A DNA stretch of 64,000 nucleotides from Undibacterium sp. (lineage in GTDB: Bacteria > Pseudomonadota > Gammaproteobacteria > Burkholderiales > Burkholderiaceae_D), in assembly GCA_030645915.1 (NCBI GenBank), contig JAUSNO010000035.1, positions 20,610 through 84,609 of the forward strand, written 5' to 3'. The position numbers and the translations under genes were made by a program. Below the pieces are notes generated by a model, which saw only the letters and a list, made by a program, of their open reading frames with translations, searched no databases and was not told the origin of the DNA. This document shows, in pieces, positions 17,810 to 26,044 of the stretch (the stretch's first letter is position 1; each line of letters opens with the position of its first letter).

Positions 17810-18663
17810 TCAGCGAACAGGCACACGCTATGGAAATGACCATCAATTTAACGCCTGCAGTGGCCACCTATCAGGAGCGGCAAGTGCATCGCTTGCGCGA
17901 CGGCTGCGAACAAATCGAATCTGATCTGGTTGCGGTCGAGGTACCTGTTGCGCTGGTTTTCAACGGTATTTCCTATGCGGTAATGATGGTGTCACCGGTC
18001 GATCTGGAAGACTTTGCCTATGGGTTTTCTTTAACCGAAGGCATCGTAGACAACGCTGCGCAAATTTATGACTGTGAATGGCAGCACACGGAACAAGGGC
18101 ATACCGTCGAGCTTTCCATTTCAGCAGAACGTTTCGCCAGGCTGAAAGAAAAGAGACGCAATTTGACCGGGCGCACCGGCTGTGGTTTGTGCGGAACCGA
18201 GAGCCTCGCGCAAGCTATCCGGATGCCCAAACCTCTACACTCCGAACTACGCTTCGATCTGAGCGCGATTGCCAGGGCCGTCGACAACATGAAAACCAAG
18301 CAAACCCTGCTGGAGATGACTGGCGCAACGCATGCTGCTGCGTGGTGCGATGCCAAAGGAAGCATAGAGATATTGCGCGAAGACGTTGGCCGGCACAATG
18401 CACTGGATAAGGTTATCGGTGCCTTGATGCGAGCGCGCAAAAATCCCTCTCAAGGCTTCATTGCGGTCACCAGCCGTGCAAGTTACGAAATGGTACAGAA
18501 GACCGCAGTGGCTGGTGTCTCGCTACTTGCGGCAGTCTCAGGCGTGACCAGCCTGGCGGTGCAAATCGCAGAGCAATCCGGTCTCACGCTACTCGGCTTT
18601 ACACGCGGGCGTGATGTATCCATTTACAGCCATGACAACCGATTAGACCTGGATAAGAAATGA
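17806..18663 (+). CDS. fdhD: FdhD/FdsC sulfurtransferase for formate dehydrogenase maturation
   Basis: A 285-residue cytosolic accessory protein that transfers sulfur from IscS to the bis-MGD cofactor, a step needed for an active FdsA. The sulfur-carrying pair Cys126-Gly-Leu-Cys129 is visible in G-R-T-G-C-G-L-C-G. The E-D-V-G-R-H-N-A-L-D-K segment and the final T-S-R-A-S-Y-E-M-V-Q-K region are family hallmarks. The longest frame begins with TTG overlapping the fdsA stop (TTGA); an in-frame ATG at 17830 with ACAGG upstream is an equally plausible start. The stop overlaps fdsD by four bases. Confidence 0.9.
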   Translation: MISEQAHAMEMTINLTPAVATYQERQVHRLRDGCEQIESDLVAVEVPVALVFNGISYAVMMVSPVDLEDFAYGFSLTEGIVDNAAQIYDCEWQHTEQGHTVELSISAERFARLKEKRRNLTGRTGCGLCGTESLAQAIRMPKPLHSELRFDLSAIARAVDNMKTKQTLLEMTGATHAAAWCDAKGSIEILREDVGRHNALDKVIGALMRARKNPSQGFIAVTSRASYEMVQKTAVAGVSLLAAVSGVTSLAVQIAEQSGLTLLGFTRGRDVSIYSHDNRLDLDKK

Positions 18664-18887
18664 ATAATGACGACAATTTGGTGCGGATGGTTAACCAGAT
18701 CGGTGTTTTTTTTGACAGCATGCCGGATCGTGACGAGGGCCTGGAAGGCATCGTGATGCATCTGAAAAAGTTTTGGGACCCCAGTATGCGCAAGGCCTTG
18801 CTGGCAATGATTGACACCAAAAAAAATACGGAGGTCAGCGAAATTGTCCTGGCTGCGATACAAAAACATCGCGAACTGCTGGCCTGA
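18660..18887 (+). CDS. fdsD: Formate dehydrogenase delta subunit
   Basis: A 75-residue soluble protein with the features of the FdsD family: the L-V-R-M-V-N-Q-I-G-V-F-F start and the W-D-P-S-M-R motif near residue 40. FdsD is the last gene of fdsGBACD operons; it is needed for assembly or stability of the enzyme and is found with it in some species. ATGA overlap with fdhD. This completes the operon; no terminator with a T-run is seen before repeat R3. Confidence 0.9.
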   Translation: MNNDDNLVRMVNQIGVFFDSMPDRDEGLEGIVMHLKKFWDPSMRKALLAMIDTKKNTEVSEIVLAAIQKHRELLA

Positions 18888-18942
18888 TAAATCGAAAGTA
18901 TGGCTGGCCACGCCAGCGTAGATGTCGAAAAATGTCAAAATA

Positions 18943-19038
18943 GGCATCGCCAGCACGCACTATCCATGCGCTTCTCCAGCCACTCTGGCCTGCAGGCCGC
19001 ACCCGCATTGCGTGCTGGCGTGCCGCCTTTTTAAATTT
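18943..19038 (+). repeat. Dispersed palindromic intergenic repeat, copy R3
   Basis: Near-identical to R2 (9554-9650) and in the same orientation, so the two copies bracket the LysR-transporter-fds module as direct repeats about 9.4 kb apart. It separates fdsD from the convergent AraC gene, and its hairpin plus GCCTTTTTAAATTTTT tail may act as terminator for both. Confidence 0.85.
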
Positions 19039-20097
19039 TTACAATTTTTCTCTATAACTACCGGGGCTGATGCCAAACCAGCCCTTGAAGGCGTGGTTGA
19101 ACGCGCTTTGTTCCTGGTAACCTAGCAAGAAAGCGATGTCTGCCAGATTCAGCTGGCGCTGGCTGAGGTAGTCTTTGGCCAGTTCGTGGCGGGTGTTGTC
19201 CAGCACTTGCTGGAAGCTTGAGCCGGCCTCGCTGAGTTTTCTTTGCAGGGTGCGCTGGGTCAGGTTCAGGTCTTGCGCGATCAGTGCGAGCCTGGCGCGG
19301 TCTTGCGTGAGGTTGGCGATGATGGTGGCGCGTACCTGGGCGACGATGCCGCCCTCCGCTTGTGCGCGCATTTTTTCTCTTAATAATCCTTCGGCATGTT
19401 GCTGCAAGACCGGATACATGCCGACGTCGGCATTCGGTACTGGCCAGCTGAGCAGTGCCGCATCAAAACTGGCGTTGTTGATGGGCGCGTTAAACACGGC
19501 GGCGTTGCCGAAGATGCGCTGATGTTCGCTCATATCTTCCGGTGCGGCATGGGTAAACGAGACCGGCACCGGCGGCAAGGGTGCGCCCGCCAGCCAGTTG
19601 CCGAATACGCGGATGCCGGCGAAGACGCTTTCCGCCAGATGCCTGCTTGCGTTAGGAAAATGGCTGTGCCACTGGTATTGCGCGATGCCGTTTGTTACCT
19701 GCAAATCGGAGCGGCCCAGGTCGTGCGCCAGACCTTCATAGCGTAAAGTCTGCTGGAAAACCTGACCGAAATCGTGGCAGCTGAGCAGGATTAATCCATA
19801 CACAGTGTAGGTGCCTAGCTTGACGCTTTCGCCCACGTGCAGGCCGAAGTGCGGGTCATTCGCCAGTTGCGCGGCGGTATCGAGCAGGCGCACATAATCA
19901 ACGGCGGCCATAGTCTCTGGCAAGGGCGATAAGGCATTTTCGGGCAGGCCGGCAGCGAGGACCAGCGTCGTTAAGGCGACACCGCGCGCCATCGCCGCAT
20001 CCAGCAGGGGTTGGAGATAGGTACCGGTAACACGACCGCCGGATCGGCTAGGCGAGTGTTTATTCTCGCTATTCGTTGTTTTAATAGGGCTTGGCAT
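19039..20097 (-). CDS. AraC-family regulator with Arabinose_bd-type N-domain
   Basis: A 352-residue regulator. Residues about 30-215 resemble the PF12625 'arabinose-binding' domain found in OruR/ArgR-like and lipid- or alcohol-responsive AraC proteins. The C-terminal two helix-turn-helix units (about 250-350) show L-A-L-I-A-Q-D-L-N-L-T-Q-R-T-L-Q-R-K-L and I-A-F-L-L-G-Y-Q-E-Q-S-A-F-N-H-A-F-K-G-W. The gene is divergent from the AGPS/GlpD/FGGY operon with 124 bases between the starts, which makes it the likely regulator of that operon (inference). Confidence 0.85.
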   Translation of the reverse strand: MPSPIKTTNSENKHSPSRSGGRVTGTYLQPLLDAAMARGVALTTLVLAAGLPENALSPLPETMAAVDYVRLLDTAAQLANDPHFGLHVGESVKLGTYTVYGLILLSCHDFGQVFQQTLRYEGLAHDLGRSDLQVTNGIAQYQWHSHFPNASRHLAESVFAGIRVFGNWLAGAPLPPVPVSFTHAAPEDMSEHQRIFGNAAVFNAPINNASFDAALLSWPVPNADVGMYPVLQQHAEGLLREKMRAQAEGGIVAQVRATIIANLTQDRARLALIAQDLNLTQRTLQRKLSEAGSSFQQVLDNTRHELAKDYLSQRQLNLADIAFLLGYQEQSAFNHAFKGWFGISPGSYREKL

Positions 20098-20221
20098 GAT
20101 AGAACAAGAGCATTGTCATGAAAGCGCAATACCTCACATTGGTTGGTGCTTAAACTTAGGAATAGACTAGGGGTGCTGCCACGCAAGTATAGCAATCTCC
20201 ACCACACAAAAGGAAAACAAG

Positions 20222-21835
20222 ATGAGACGCTGGAACGGTTGGGGCGACGATACGATCAATTTTGCGATCAATGCAGATGCGCTGGCATTTTTGCAGCAAA
20301 GAATCGGCGAAGGCAAGGCACCGGTGGATGTAACGCAGGCAAAGGCTTGCAGCGCGGTGCCTGCTAGCCGCTTACCACCACATCCTCTGGTCGATACTTC
20401 TGCCGAAGTCAGGATGCGCAATAGCCTGGGGCAAAGTCTGCCCGACTGGCTGAAAATGCGCTTTGGCAAGATCGAACATTTCCCCGATGGCGTGGCCTTT
20501 CCGGAAAGCGGCGAACAGGTGCGTGAATTGCTCACGTATGCCAAGGCCTGCGGCGCTGCCGTGATTCCGTATGGTGGTGGCACCAGCGTGGTCGGACATC
20601 TGACGGTACCACAAGGCGTGCAGCCAGTCTTGAGCTTGAATATGGCGCGTCTTTCCAACTTAATCAACCTAGATAAAAAAGCCCAGCTGGCGCGTTTTGG
20701 CGCTGGCGTATTCGGCCCCGATCTGGAAGCGCAATTGCGCGCGCAGGGGTATACGCTAGGGCATTTTCCGCAGTCGTTTGAATACTCGACTTTAGGTGGC
20801 TGGGTGGTAACGCGTTCGTCCGGTCAGCAATCTTTGCGCTATGGCCGCATCGAGCAATTGTTTGCCGGCGGCCGGGTAGAGACTCCTGCTGGTACGCTGG
20901 ATATTCAAACCTTTCCCGCATCGGCAGCAGGCACCGATTTGCGCGAAATGGTGCTCGGTTCGGAAGGCCGCATCGGCGTATTGACCGAGGCCGTGGTTCG
21001 GGTGACGCCATTACCAGAGCGGGAAGAATTTCATGCGGTATTTTTCCCGGATTGGGATGCCGCGCAAGAGGCGATACGCCAGATCGCACAGGCCAAGTTG
21101 CCGCTCTCTATGCTGCGCCTGTCAAACGCGACCGAGACCCTGACGACACTGACTTTGGCCGGCCATAAAAAACTGATAGGGCTGCTGGAAACTTACCTGA
21201 ACTGGCGCGGCTGCAAGGACGAAAAATGTCTGCTGATGATAGGTGCAACCGGACAGAAATCTACCGTGGCCAACGCGATTAAAACTGCCATGCAGATCGC
21301 GCGCCGCCAGCACGGTATTGCAGTCGGCCAGGCCATGGGCAATAAGTGGAAACAGAATCGTTTCCGCAGCGTGTACTTGCGCAACTCGCTCTGGCAGCAG
21401 GGCTATGCGATCGATACCGTAGAAACTGCCTGCGACTGGCCCAAGGTCAAGGACATGATGCTGACCGTCGAGCAGGCCGCGACCACCGCGCTGGCGGAAT
21501 GCGGCGAACGCGTGCATACCTATACGCATCTGTCGCATGTGTATGCGCAGGGTGCCAGTGTCTACACCACCTTTGCCTATCGCTTGAGCGGCAATTATGA
21601 ACAGGATCTGGCGCGCTGGCGTTGCCTGAAAGCGGCAGTGTGCGAGGCCATTGTCAGCATCGGCGGCACGATTAGCCATCAGCATGGCGTGGGTACCGAT
21701 CATGCGCCGTATCTGGTGGCGGAAAAAGGCGAATTCGGCGTGGCGGCAATGCGCCATTTGTACCGCCATTTTGATCCCGATGGCATGATGAATCCGGGCA
21801 AATTGTTGCCACAGGAAGAGGGCGCTGGATCGTGA
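20222..21835 (+). CDS. FAD-binding oxidase similar to alkyldihydroxyacetonephosphate synthase
   Basis: A 537-residue flavoprotein of the VAO/PCMH superfamily. The FAD-binding domain (about 85-270) contains V-I-P-Y-G-G-G-T-S-V and E-Y-S-T-L-G-G-W-V-V-T-R-S-S-G-Q-Q-S. The C-terminal half has H-T-Y-T-H-L-S-H-V-Y and G-G-T-I-S-H-Q-H-G-V-G, closer to AGPS (SHHHGVG) than to lactate or glycolate dehydrogenases (S-G-E-H-G). AGPS replaces the acyl chain of acyl-DHAP with a fatty alcohol to build ether lipids. Whether this protein makes or breaks ether bonds, or uses another substrate, is open. AAAGGA ribosome site; the stop overlaps the next gene's GTG. Confidence 0.75.
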   Translation: MRRWNGWGDDTINFAINADALAFLQQRIGEGKAPVDVTQAKACSAVPASRLPPHPLVDTSAEVRMRNSLGQSLPDWLKMRFGKIEHFPDGVAFPESGEQVRELLTYAKACGAAVIPYGGGTSVVGHLTVPQGVQPVLSLNMARLSNLINLDKKAQLARFGAGVFGPDLEAQLRAQGYTLGHFPQSFEYSTLGGWVVTRSSGQQSLRYGRIEQLFAGGRVETPAGTLDIQTFPASAAGTDLREMVLGSEGRIGVLTEAVVRVTPLPEREEFHAVFFPDWDAAQEAIRQIAQAKLPLSMLRLSNATETLTTLTLAGHKKLIGLLETYLNWRGCKDEKCLLMIGATGQKSTVANAIKTAMQIARRQHGIAVGQAMGNKWKQNRFRSVYLRNSLWQQGYAIDTVETACDWPKVKDMMLTVEQAATTALAECGERVHTYTHLSHVYAQGASVYTTFAYRLSGNYEQDLARWRCLKAAVCEAIVSIGGTISHQHGVGTDHAPYLVAEKGEFGVAAMRHLYRHFDPDGMMNPGKLLPQEEGAGS

Positions 21836-23442
21836 ACACCGGCTTGTGGAATAAGGATAGTCGCCAGCGGATACCGGCGCAATTGGCGCAAGAGTGGGAT
21901 ATCGTTATCGTCGGCGGCGGCATCACCGGTGCCGGTATCTTGCTGGAGGCGGCACGGCGTGGCCTGAAAGTTTTGTTGATCGAGCAGCGCGATTTTTCCT
22001 GGGGTACGTCGAGCCGATCATCAAAACTGGTGCATGGTGGCTTGCGTTATCTGAAGGAAGGTAAATTTCAGATGACGCGCGATTCTGTGCACGAGCGCCA
22101 GAGCCTGATGCACGAGGCGGCAGGTCTGGTGGATCAGCAAAGCTTTGCCTTTGCCGATTACCGTGGCCGCAAACCGGGGCGCTGGATGTTTGCGCTGGGC
22201 CTGGCGATTTACGATTTGATGGCAGGTTTGCGCGGCGCACGGCATTACTATCCGCCTGACGAATTCCTGCAACTGGCACCGCATATTGCACGTGAAGATT
22301 TAAACGGCGGCATGTGCTATATCGATGCAAAGACCGATGATGCACGACTGGTGTTGCGGGTCTTGCAAGAGGCGATGGGTTACGGCGCGGTGGCGATCAA
22401 TTATCTGGCAGCGCGCACCATTTTGCGTGACCAAGATGGCATGGCCAATGGTCTTGAATTGCTCGATGCCGTCAGCGGCGCGAGCCACAGCGTGCACGCC
22501 AAAGTCATCATTAGCGCCACCGGTGCATGGGCTGATGGCTTGCGCCAGCAACAGGGTGCGCCGGCCAAACTGCGCCCTTTGCGCGGCAGCCACCTGATAT
22601 TTCCGGCATGGCGTTTGCCGGTGGCGCAGGCGGTCAGCCTGATGCATCCGAAGGATGGCCGTCCGGTGTTCGCCTACCCGTGGGAGGGCGTGACCCTGGT
22701 CGGCACCACCGATGTCGATCACAGCGCAGACCTGCAAATCGAGGCGGCGATTACGCCGGACGAAGTGACTTACCTGATGGCGGCGCTGGCGTTTCAGTTT
22801 CCTCAATTACATCTGACGCTGGACGATGTCATCGCCACCTATGCCGGGGTGCGCCCGGTGATCGATACCGGACAAGCCGATCCATCCAAAGAGGGGCGCG
22901 ATCATGCGGTCTGGCTGGAGCAGGGTTTGCTGACCGTGACTGGTGGCAAACTCACGACCTTCAGGTTGATTGCACTCGATGCCTTAAAACATGTGGCGCC
23001 TTTGCTGCCGCATTGGAAAGCTGCACTGGATAGCACGCCGCTGTTTCGTCCGGCACAAAGTTTGGCGCTGGATAAGCGCCTCAGTACGCAACAAGCGCAG
23101 CGCCTGCAAGGTCATTACGGCCAGCAAGCCGCGGCCGTGCTGGCGGCGGCACAGACGGGCGAACTTGAAACTATCGCTGGCACTGAAACCATGTGGCTAG
23201 AATTGCGCTGGGCCGCACGCAATGAAGCGGTCATGCACCTGGAAGATTTGCTGCTGCGGCGCACGCGACTTGGCTTGTTATTGCGTGGCGGCGGGGTGGA
23301 CATCTTGCCACGCATCCGCGCGATTTGTCAGGCAGAATTGTGCTGGAGCGATGAGCGTTGGGAATCTGAGCAGGTAGCGTATTTAAGCTTGTGGCAGAAG
23401 CATTACAGTTTGCCGACGCGAGAAAAAATAAGCGAGTTGTAA
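21832..23442 (+). CDS. glpD: GlpD-like glycerol-3-phosphate dehydrogenase
   Basis: A 536-residue FAD-dependent oxidoreductase that feeds electrons from a glycerol-3-phosphate-type substrate to quinone. The N-terminal dinucleotide fold I-V-I-V-G-G-G-I-T-G-A-G (residues 25-36), the family signature S-S-R-S-S-K-L-V-H-G-G-L-R-Y-L, and the substrate-domain motifs G-T-T-D-V-D and T-V-T-G-G-K-L-T-T-F-R are all present, and the C-terminal GlpD domain follows. GTG start overlaps the AGPS-like gene by four bases (GTGA), so the two proteins are made together. Substrate could be glycerol-3-phosphate or a 1-O-substituted analogue. Confidence 0.85.
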   Translation: MNTGLWNKDSRQRIPAQLAQEWDIVIVGGGITGAGILLEAARRGLKVLLIEQRDFSWGTSSRSSKLVHGGLRYLKEGKFQMTRDSVHERQSLMHEAAGLVDQQSFAFADYRGRKPGRWMFALGLAIYDLMAGLRGARHYYPPDEFLQLAPHIAREDLNGGMCYIDAKTDDARLVLRVLQEAMGYGAVAINYLAARTILRDQDGMANGLELLDAVSGASHSVHAKVIISATGAWADGLRQQQGAPAKLRPLRGSHLIFPAWRLPVAQAVSLMHPKDGRPVFAYPWEGVTLVGTTDVDHSADLQIEAAITPDEVTYLMAALAFQFPQLHLTLDDVIATYAGVRPVIDTGQADPSKEGRDHAVWLEQGLLTVTGGKLTTFRLIALDALKHVAPLLPHWKAALDSTPLFRPAQSLALDKRLSTQQAQRLQGHYGQQAAAVLAAAQTGELETIAGTETMWLELRWAARNEAVMHLEDLLLRRTRLGLLLRGGGVDILPRIRAICQAELCWSDERWESEQVAYLSLWQKHYSLPTREKISEL

Positions 23443-23452
23443 CGGTTTAAGC

Positions 23453-23605
23453 CCCCTCTCCCGCTCGCGGGAGAGGGTTGGGGTGAGGGCAGTTCAAATT
23501 AGGGTAATGCTCGCTTTCAAGGAATTCATGTGCATGGAAATAAGTAGAGTATGAGTTTTGCAATCGCCCTCACCCCCTGCCCCTCTCCCGCGAGCGGGAG
23601 AGGGG
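23453..23605. repeat. Inverted pair of REP elements (REPIN-like)
   Basis: The left element (23453-23490) reads CCCCTCTCCCGCTCGCGGGAG then AGGG and TTGGGGTGAGGGC. The right element (23566-23605) is its reverse complement with small changes. Each is itself a hairpin, and together with the 75-base spacer they form a 153-base palindromic unit. It fills the gap between the GlpD-like and FGGY genes without ending the ribosome-binding region of the latter. Confidence 0.85.
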
Positions 23606-23649
23606 AGTTTGTCGCGTAATAAATAAAACAAAATAAAAAAAGGAGACCC

Positions 23650-25212
23650 ATGTCTGCATCCTACATCCTGTCGATCGACAACGGCACGCAAAGCGTGCGC
23701 GCCATTCTGTTTGATTTGCATGGCAATATCGTCGCCAAAACGCAGGTGCATCTGGAGGCGTATTTCTCGGATCACCCCGGCTGGGCCGAGCATGATCCGG
23801 AGGATTACTGGCAAGCGGTGTGTACCGCATGCCAGCGCTTGTGGGCGCAAAATGCCATCGCGCCTGCCAGCATCAAGGGCGTGGCGGTGACAACGCAGCG
23901 CGGCACCATGATCAATCTGGATAAGGACGGCAAGCCGCTGCGCCCGGCAATTACCTGGCTCGATCAGCGTCGCACTGACGATGTGCCACCGATCAGCGCG
24001 TTCTGGAAACTCGCGTTCAAATTGGCCGGTGTGGCGCAAACCATCAACTATTTTCGTGGCGAGGCCGAGACCAACTGGATCAAGGTGAATCAGCCCGAGA
24101 TCTGGGACCAGACCGATAAATACCTGATGCTGTCGGGCTATCTGAACTACCGTCTGTGCGGCAAGTTTGTCGATTCGATAGGCTCGCAAGTCGGCTATCT
24201 GCCGTTTGATTACAAAGGCCTGAAATGGGCGGGACGCAGGGACTGGAAGTGGCAGGCGCTGGCGGTCAAGGCCGAGTCTTTGCCTGAACTTGTCGCACCC
24301 GGCACGCTAATGGGCAAGATCAATGCGGCCGCCGCAACGGCTACCGGTATTCCTGAAGGCACGCCTTTGCTGGCGGCGGCGGCCGACAAGGCCTGTGAAG
24401 TGATCGGTGCCGGTTGCATGCAGCCGCATATCGGCTGCCTGAGTTACGGCACGACGGCGACCATCAATACCACCAGCGCCAAATATCTGGAGGTGACGCC
24501 GTTTATCCCACCTTACCCTGCAGCCATCCCGGGTTCCTACAGCACCGAGGTGCAGATTTTTCGTGGCTACTGGATGGTGAGCTGGTTCAAGGAGCAATTC
24601 GGCCATCATGAAAAAAGCCAGGCCGAACAGCAGGGCGTTGCAGCCGAAGAGCTATTTGATGAGCTGGTAAATGCGGTGCCACCGGGTTCCATGGGTTTGA
24701 TGCTGCAGCCTTACTGGTCGCCCGGCATCAAGGTACCCGGCCCCGAAGCGAAAGGTGCCATCATCGGCTTTGGCGATGTGCATACGCGCGCCCACATGTA
24801 CCGCGCGATACTCGAAGGTCTGGCGTATGCGCTGCGTGAAGGCAAAGAGAAAATCGAGAAACGCAGCGGCGTGCCGATTACCGAATTACGCATTTCCGGC
24901 GGCGGCTCGCAAAGCGATGCGGCGATGCAGCTGACGGCCGATATTTTCGGCCTGCCGACTTCACGGCCGCATGTGTACGAGACTTCCGGTCTCGGTGCTG
25001 CCATTGATGCGGCGGTGGGGCTTGGTTTGTATCCGGATTTTGCTACGGCGATCAAGGCGATGACGCGCATAGGCAAGACCTTTTATCCTATCGCACAACA
25101 TCAAAAAACTTATGATGCGCTGTACCTTCAGGTGTACCAGAAAATGTACGCGCGACTACAGCCGCTGTATCTGGAGATTCAGAAAATTACGGGGTATCCC
25201 AAGCTCAATTAA
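23650..25212 (+). CDS. FGGY-family carbohydrate/polyol kinase
   Basis: A 520-residue sugar/polyol kinase. The N-terminal actin-like domain has the phosphate-binding [10 protein letters not shown] and the catalytic-base region T-W-L-D-Q-R-R (Asp near residue 100). The C-terminal ATP domain has L-S-Y-G-T-T-A and the G-G-G-S-Q-S-D motif near residue 418. It differs from GlpK and XylB in the long [12 protein letters not shown] insert. It phosphorylates a hydroxylated substrate; with GlpD- and AGPS-like partners, glycerol or a glycerol ether is a reasonable guess. AGGAGACCC ribosome site. Confidence 0.8.
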   Translation: MSASYILSIDNGTQSVRAILFDLHGNIVAKTQVHLEAYFSDHPGWAEHDPEDYWQAVCTACQRLWAQNAIAPASIKGVAVTTQRGTMINLDKDGKPLRPAITWLDQRRTDDVPPISAFWKLAFKLAGVAQTINYFRGEAETNWIKVNQPEIWDQTDKYLMLSGYLNYRLCGKFVDSIGSQVGYLPFDYKGLKWAGRRDWKWQALAVKAESLPELVAPGTLMGKINAAAATATGIPEGTPLLAAAADKACEVIGAGCMQPHIGCLSYGTTATINTTSAKYLEVTPFIPPYPAAIPGSYSTEVQIFRGYWMVSWFKEQFGHHEKSQAEQQGVAAEELFDELVNAVPPGSMGLMLQPYWSPGIKVPGPEAKGAIIGFGDVHTRAHMYRAILEGLAYALREGKEKIEKRSGVPITELRISGGGSQSDAAMQLTADIFGLPTSRPHVYETSGLGAAIDAAVGLGLYPDFATAIKAMTRIGKTFYPIAQHQKTYDALYLQVYQKMYARLQPLYLEIQKITGYPKLN

Positions 25213-25232
25213 TTCGCCTTCGCTGTTTTAAT

Positions 25233-25823
25233 TCAGGCGAGTTCTTCCAGCGGTTTCGCCATGCAATGCCGTCGCGCCAAGGTGGCAAGCTGGTCCAGAT
25301 ACAGCGCCTGGATTTTGACATCAAATCCGCGCGAGTAGGGGTTCATGAAGCCGTGGCTGCTATGGCGCACCAGCTCGGCCTGATGGCCTAGTTGCTGCAG
25401 TTCTGCGGCCAGTTGCGGTGCATCAAATGCCGCTTCTTTTTCGGCAAAAATCAGGCGTGTTGGGCAACGCGGCTGCACTTGCTTGTGATCGCGGATGCGC
25501 GAGCCATAAAACAATACTGCTGCCCGCAACGCCTTTGCAGCTTCGCTGGCGCTGGCTATCCACAATGCGCTGGCACCAGCGCTAAAGCCTAGCGCTATCC
25601 TGATACCCGCGCCATGTTTCTGCAAATGCTGTGTCAGCTTGTCGGCATAGCGCGACACGCCTCCCTGAGCCAAAAACGCATAGTAGGCGGTTTGCTCCGA
25701 CTGAAAATATTGTGCCGGATCGTCAAATGGCGACATGACATGACATTGATGCTCAAGCGCGCGAACCAGGCTAGCCACTGCAGGTGTCATGCCGAAGACA
25801 TCGGTGGCGATTAAAATTGTCAT
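25233..25823 (-). CDS. Dienelactone-hydrolase-like alpha/beta hydrolase
   Basis: A 196-residue cytosolic alpha/beta hydrolase. The nucleophile elbow G-F-S-A-G-A lies near residue 80, an acidic residue follows in L-I-F-A-E-K-E, and the catalytic His is in R-H-S-S-H-G-F-M-N-P near residue 160. The H-G-F-M-N-P motif is typical of dienelactone hydrolases. It is short for the family (about 230 aa) and has Ser rather than Cys as nucleophile. It converges with the FGGY kinase with only 20 bases between stops; no functional link is evident. Confidence 0.7.
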   Translation of the reverse strand: MTILIATDVFGMTPAVASLVRALEHQCHVMSPFDDPAQYFQSEQTAYYAFLAQGGVSRYADKLTQHLQKHGAGIRIALGFSAGASALWIASASEAAKALRAAVLFYGSRIRDHKQVQPRCPTRLIFAEKEAAFDAPQLAAELQQLGHQAELVRHSSHGFMNPYSRGFDVKIQALYLDQLATLARRHCMAKPLEELA

Positions 25824-26044
25824 ATTGAAGCCGCTGCGCCGCTGTTAGCGGGCGGCGGGCGATGGTGCAGAGTGAGGGAGGGCGCAGACTACAGGTTTTT
25901 TTGAATAATTTCAAGGCAGTCCTGCATCGATCTACACTTATCTGATTGACACAATATTATTGCTCATCAATACTTTGTCATTTTGTTGAACTTTAATTAT
26001 TTCATTTGTTCAAACAGCAAATTTATTTCACCGGAGACCCTATT

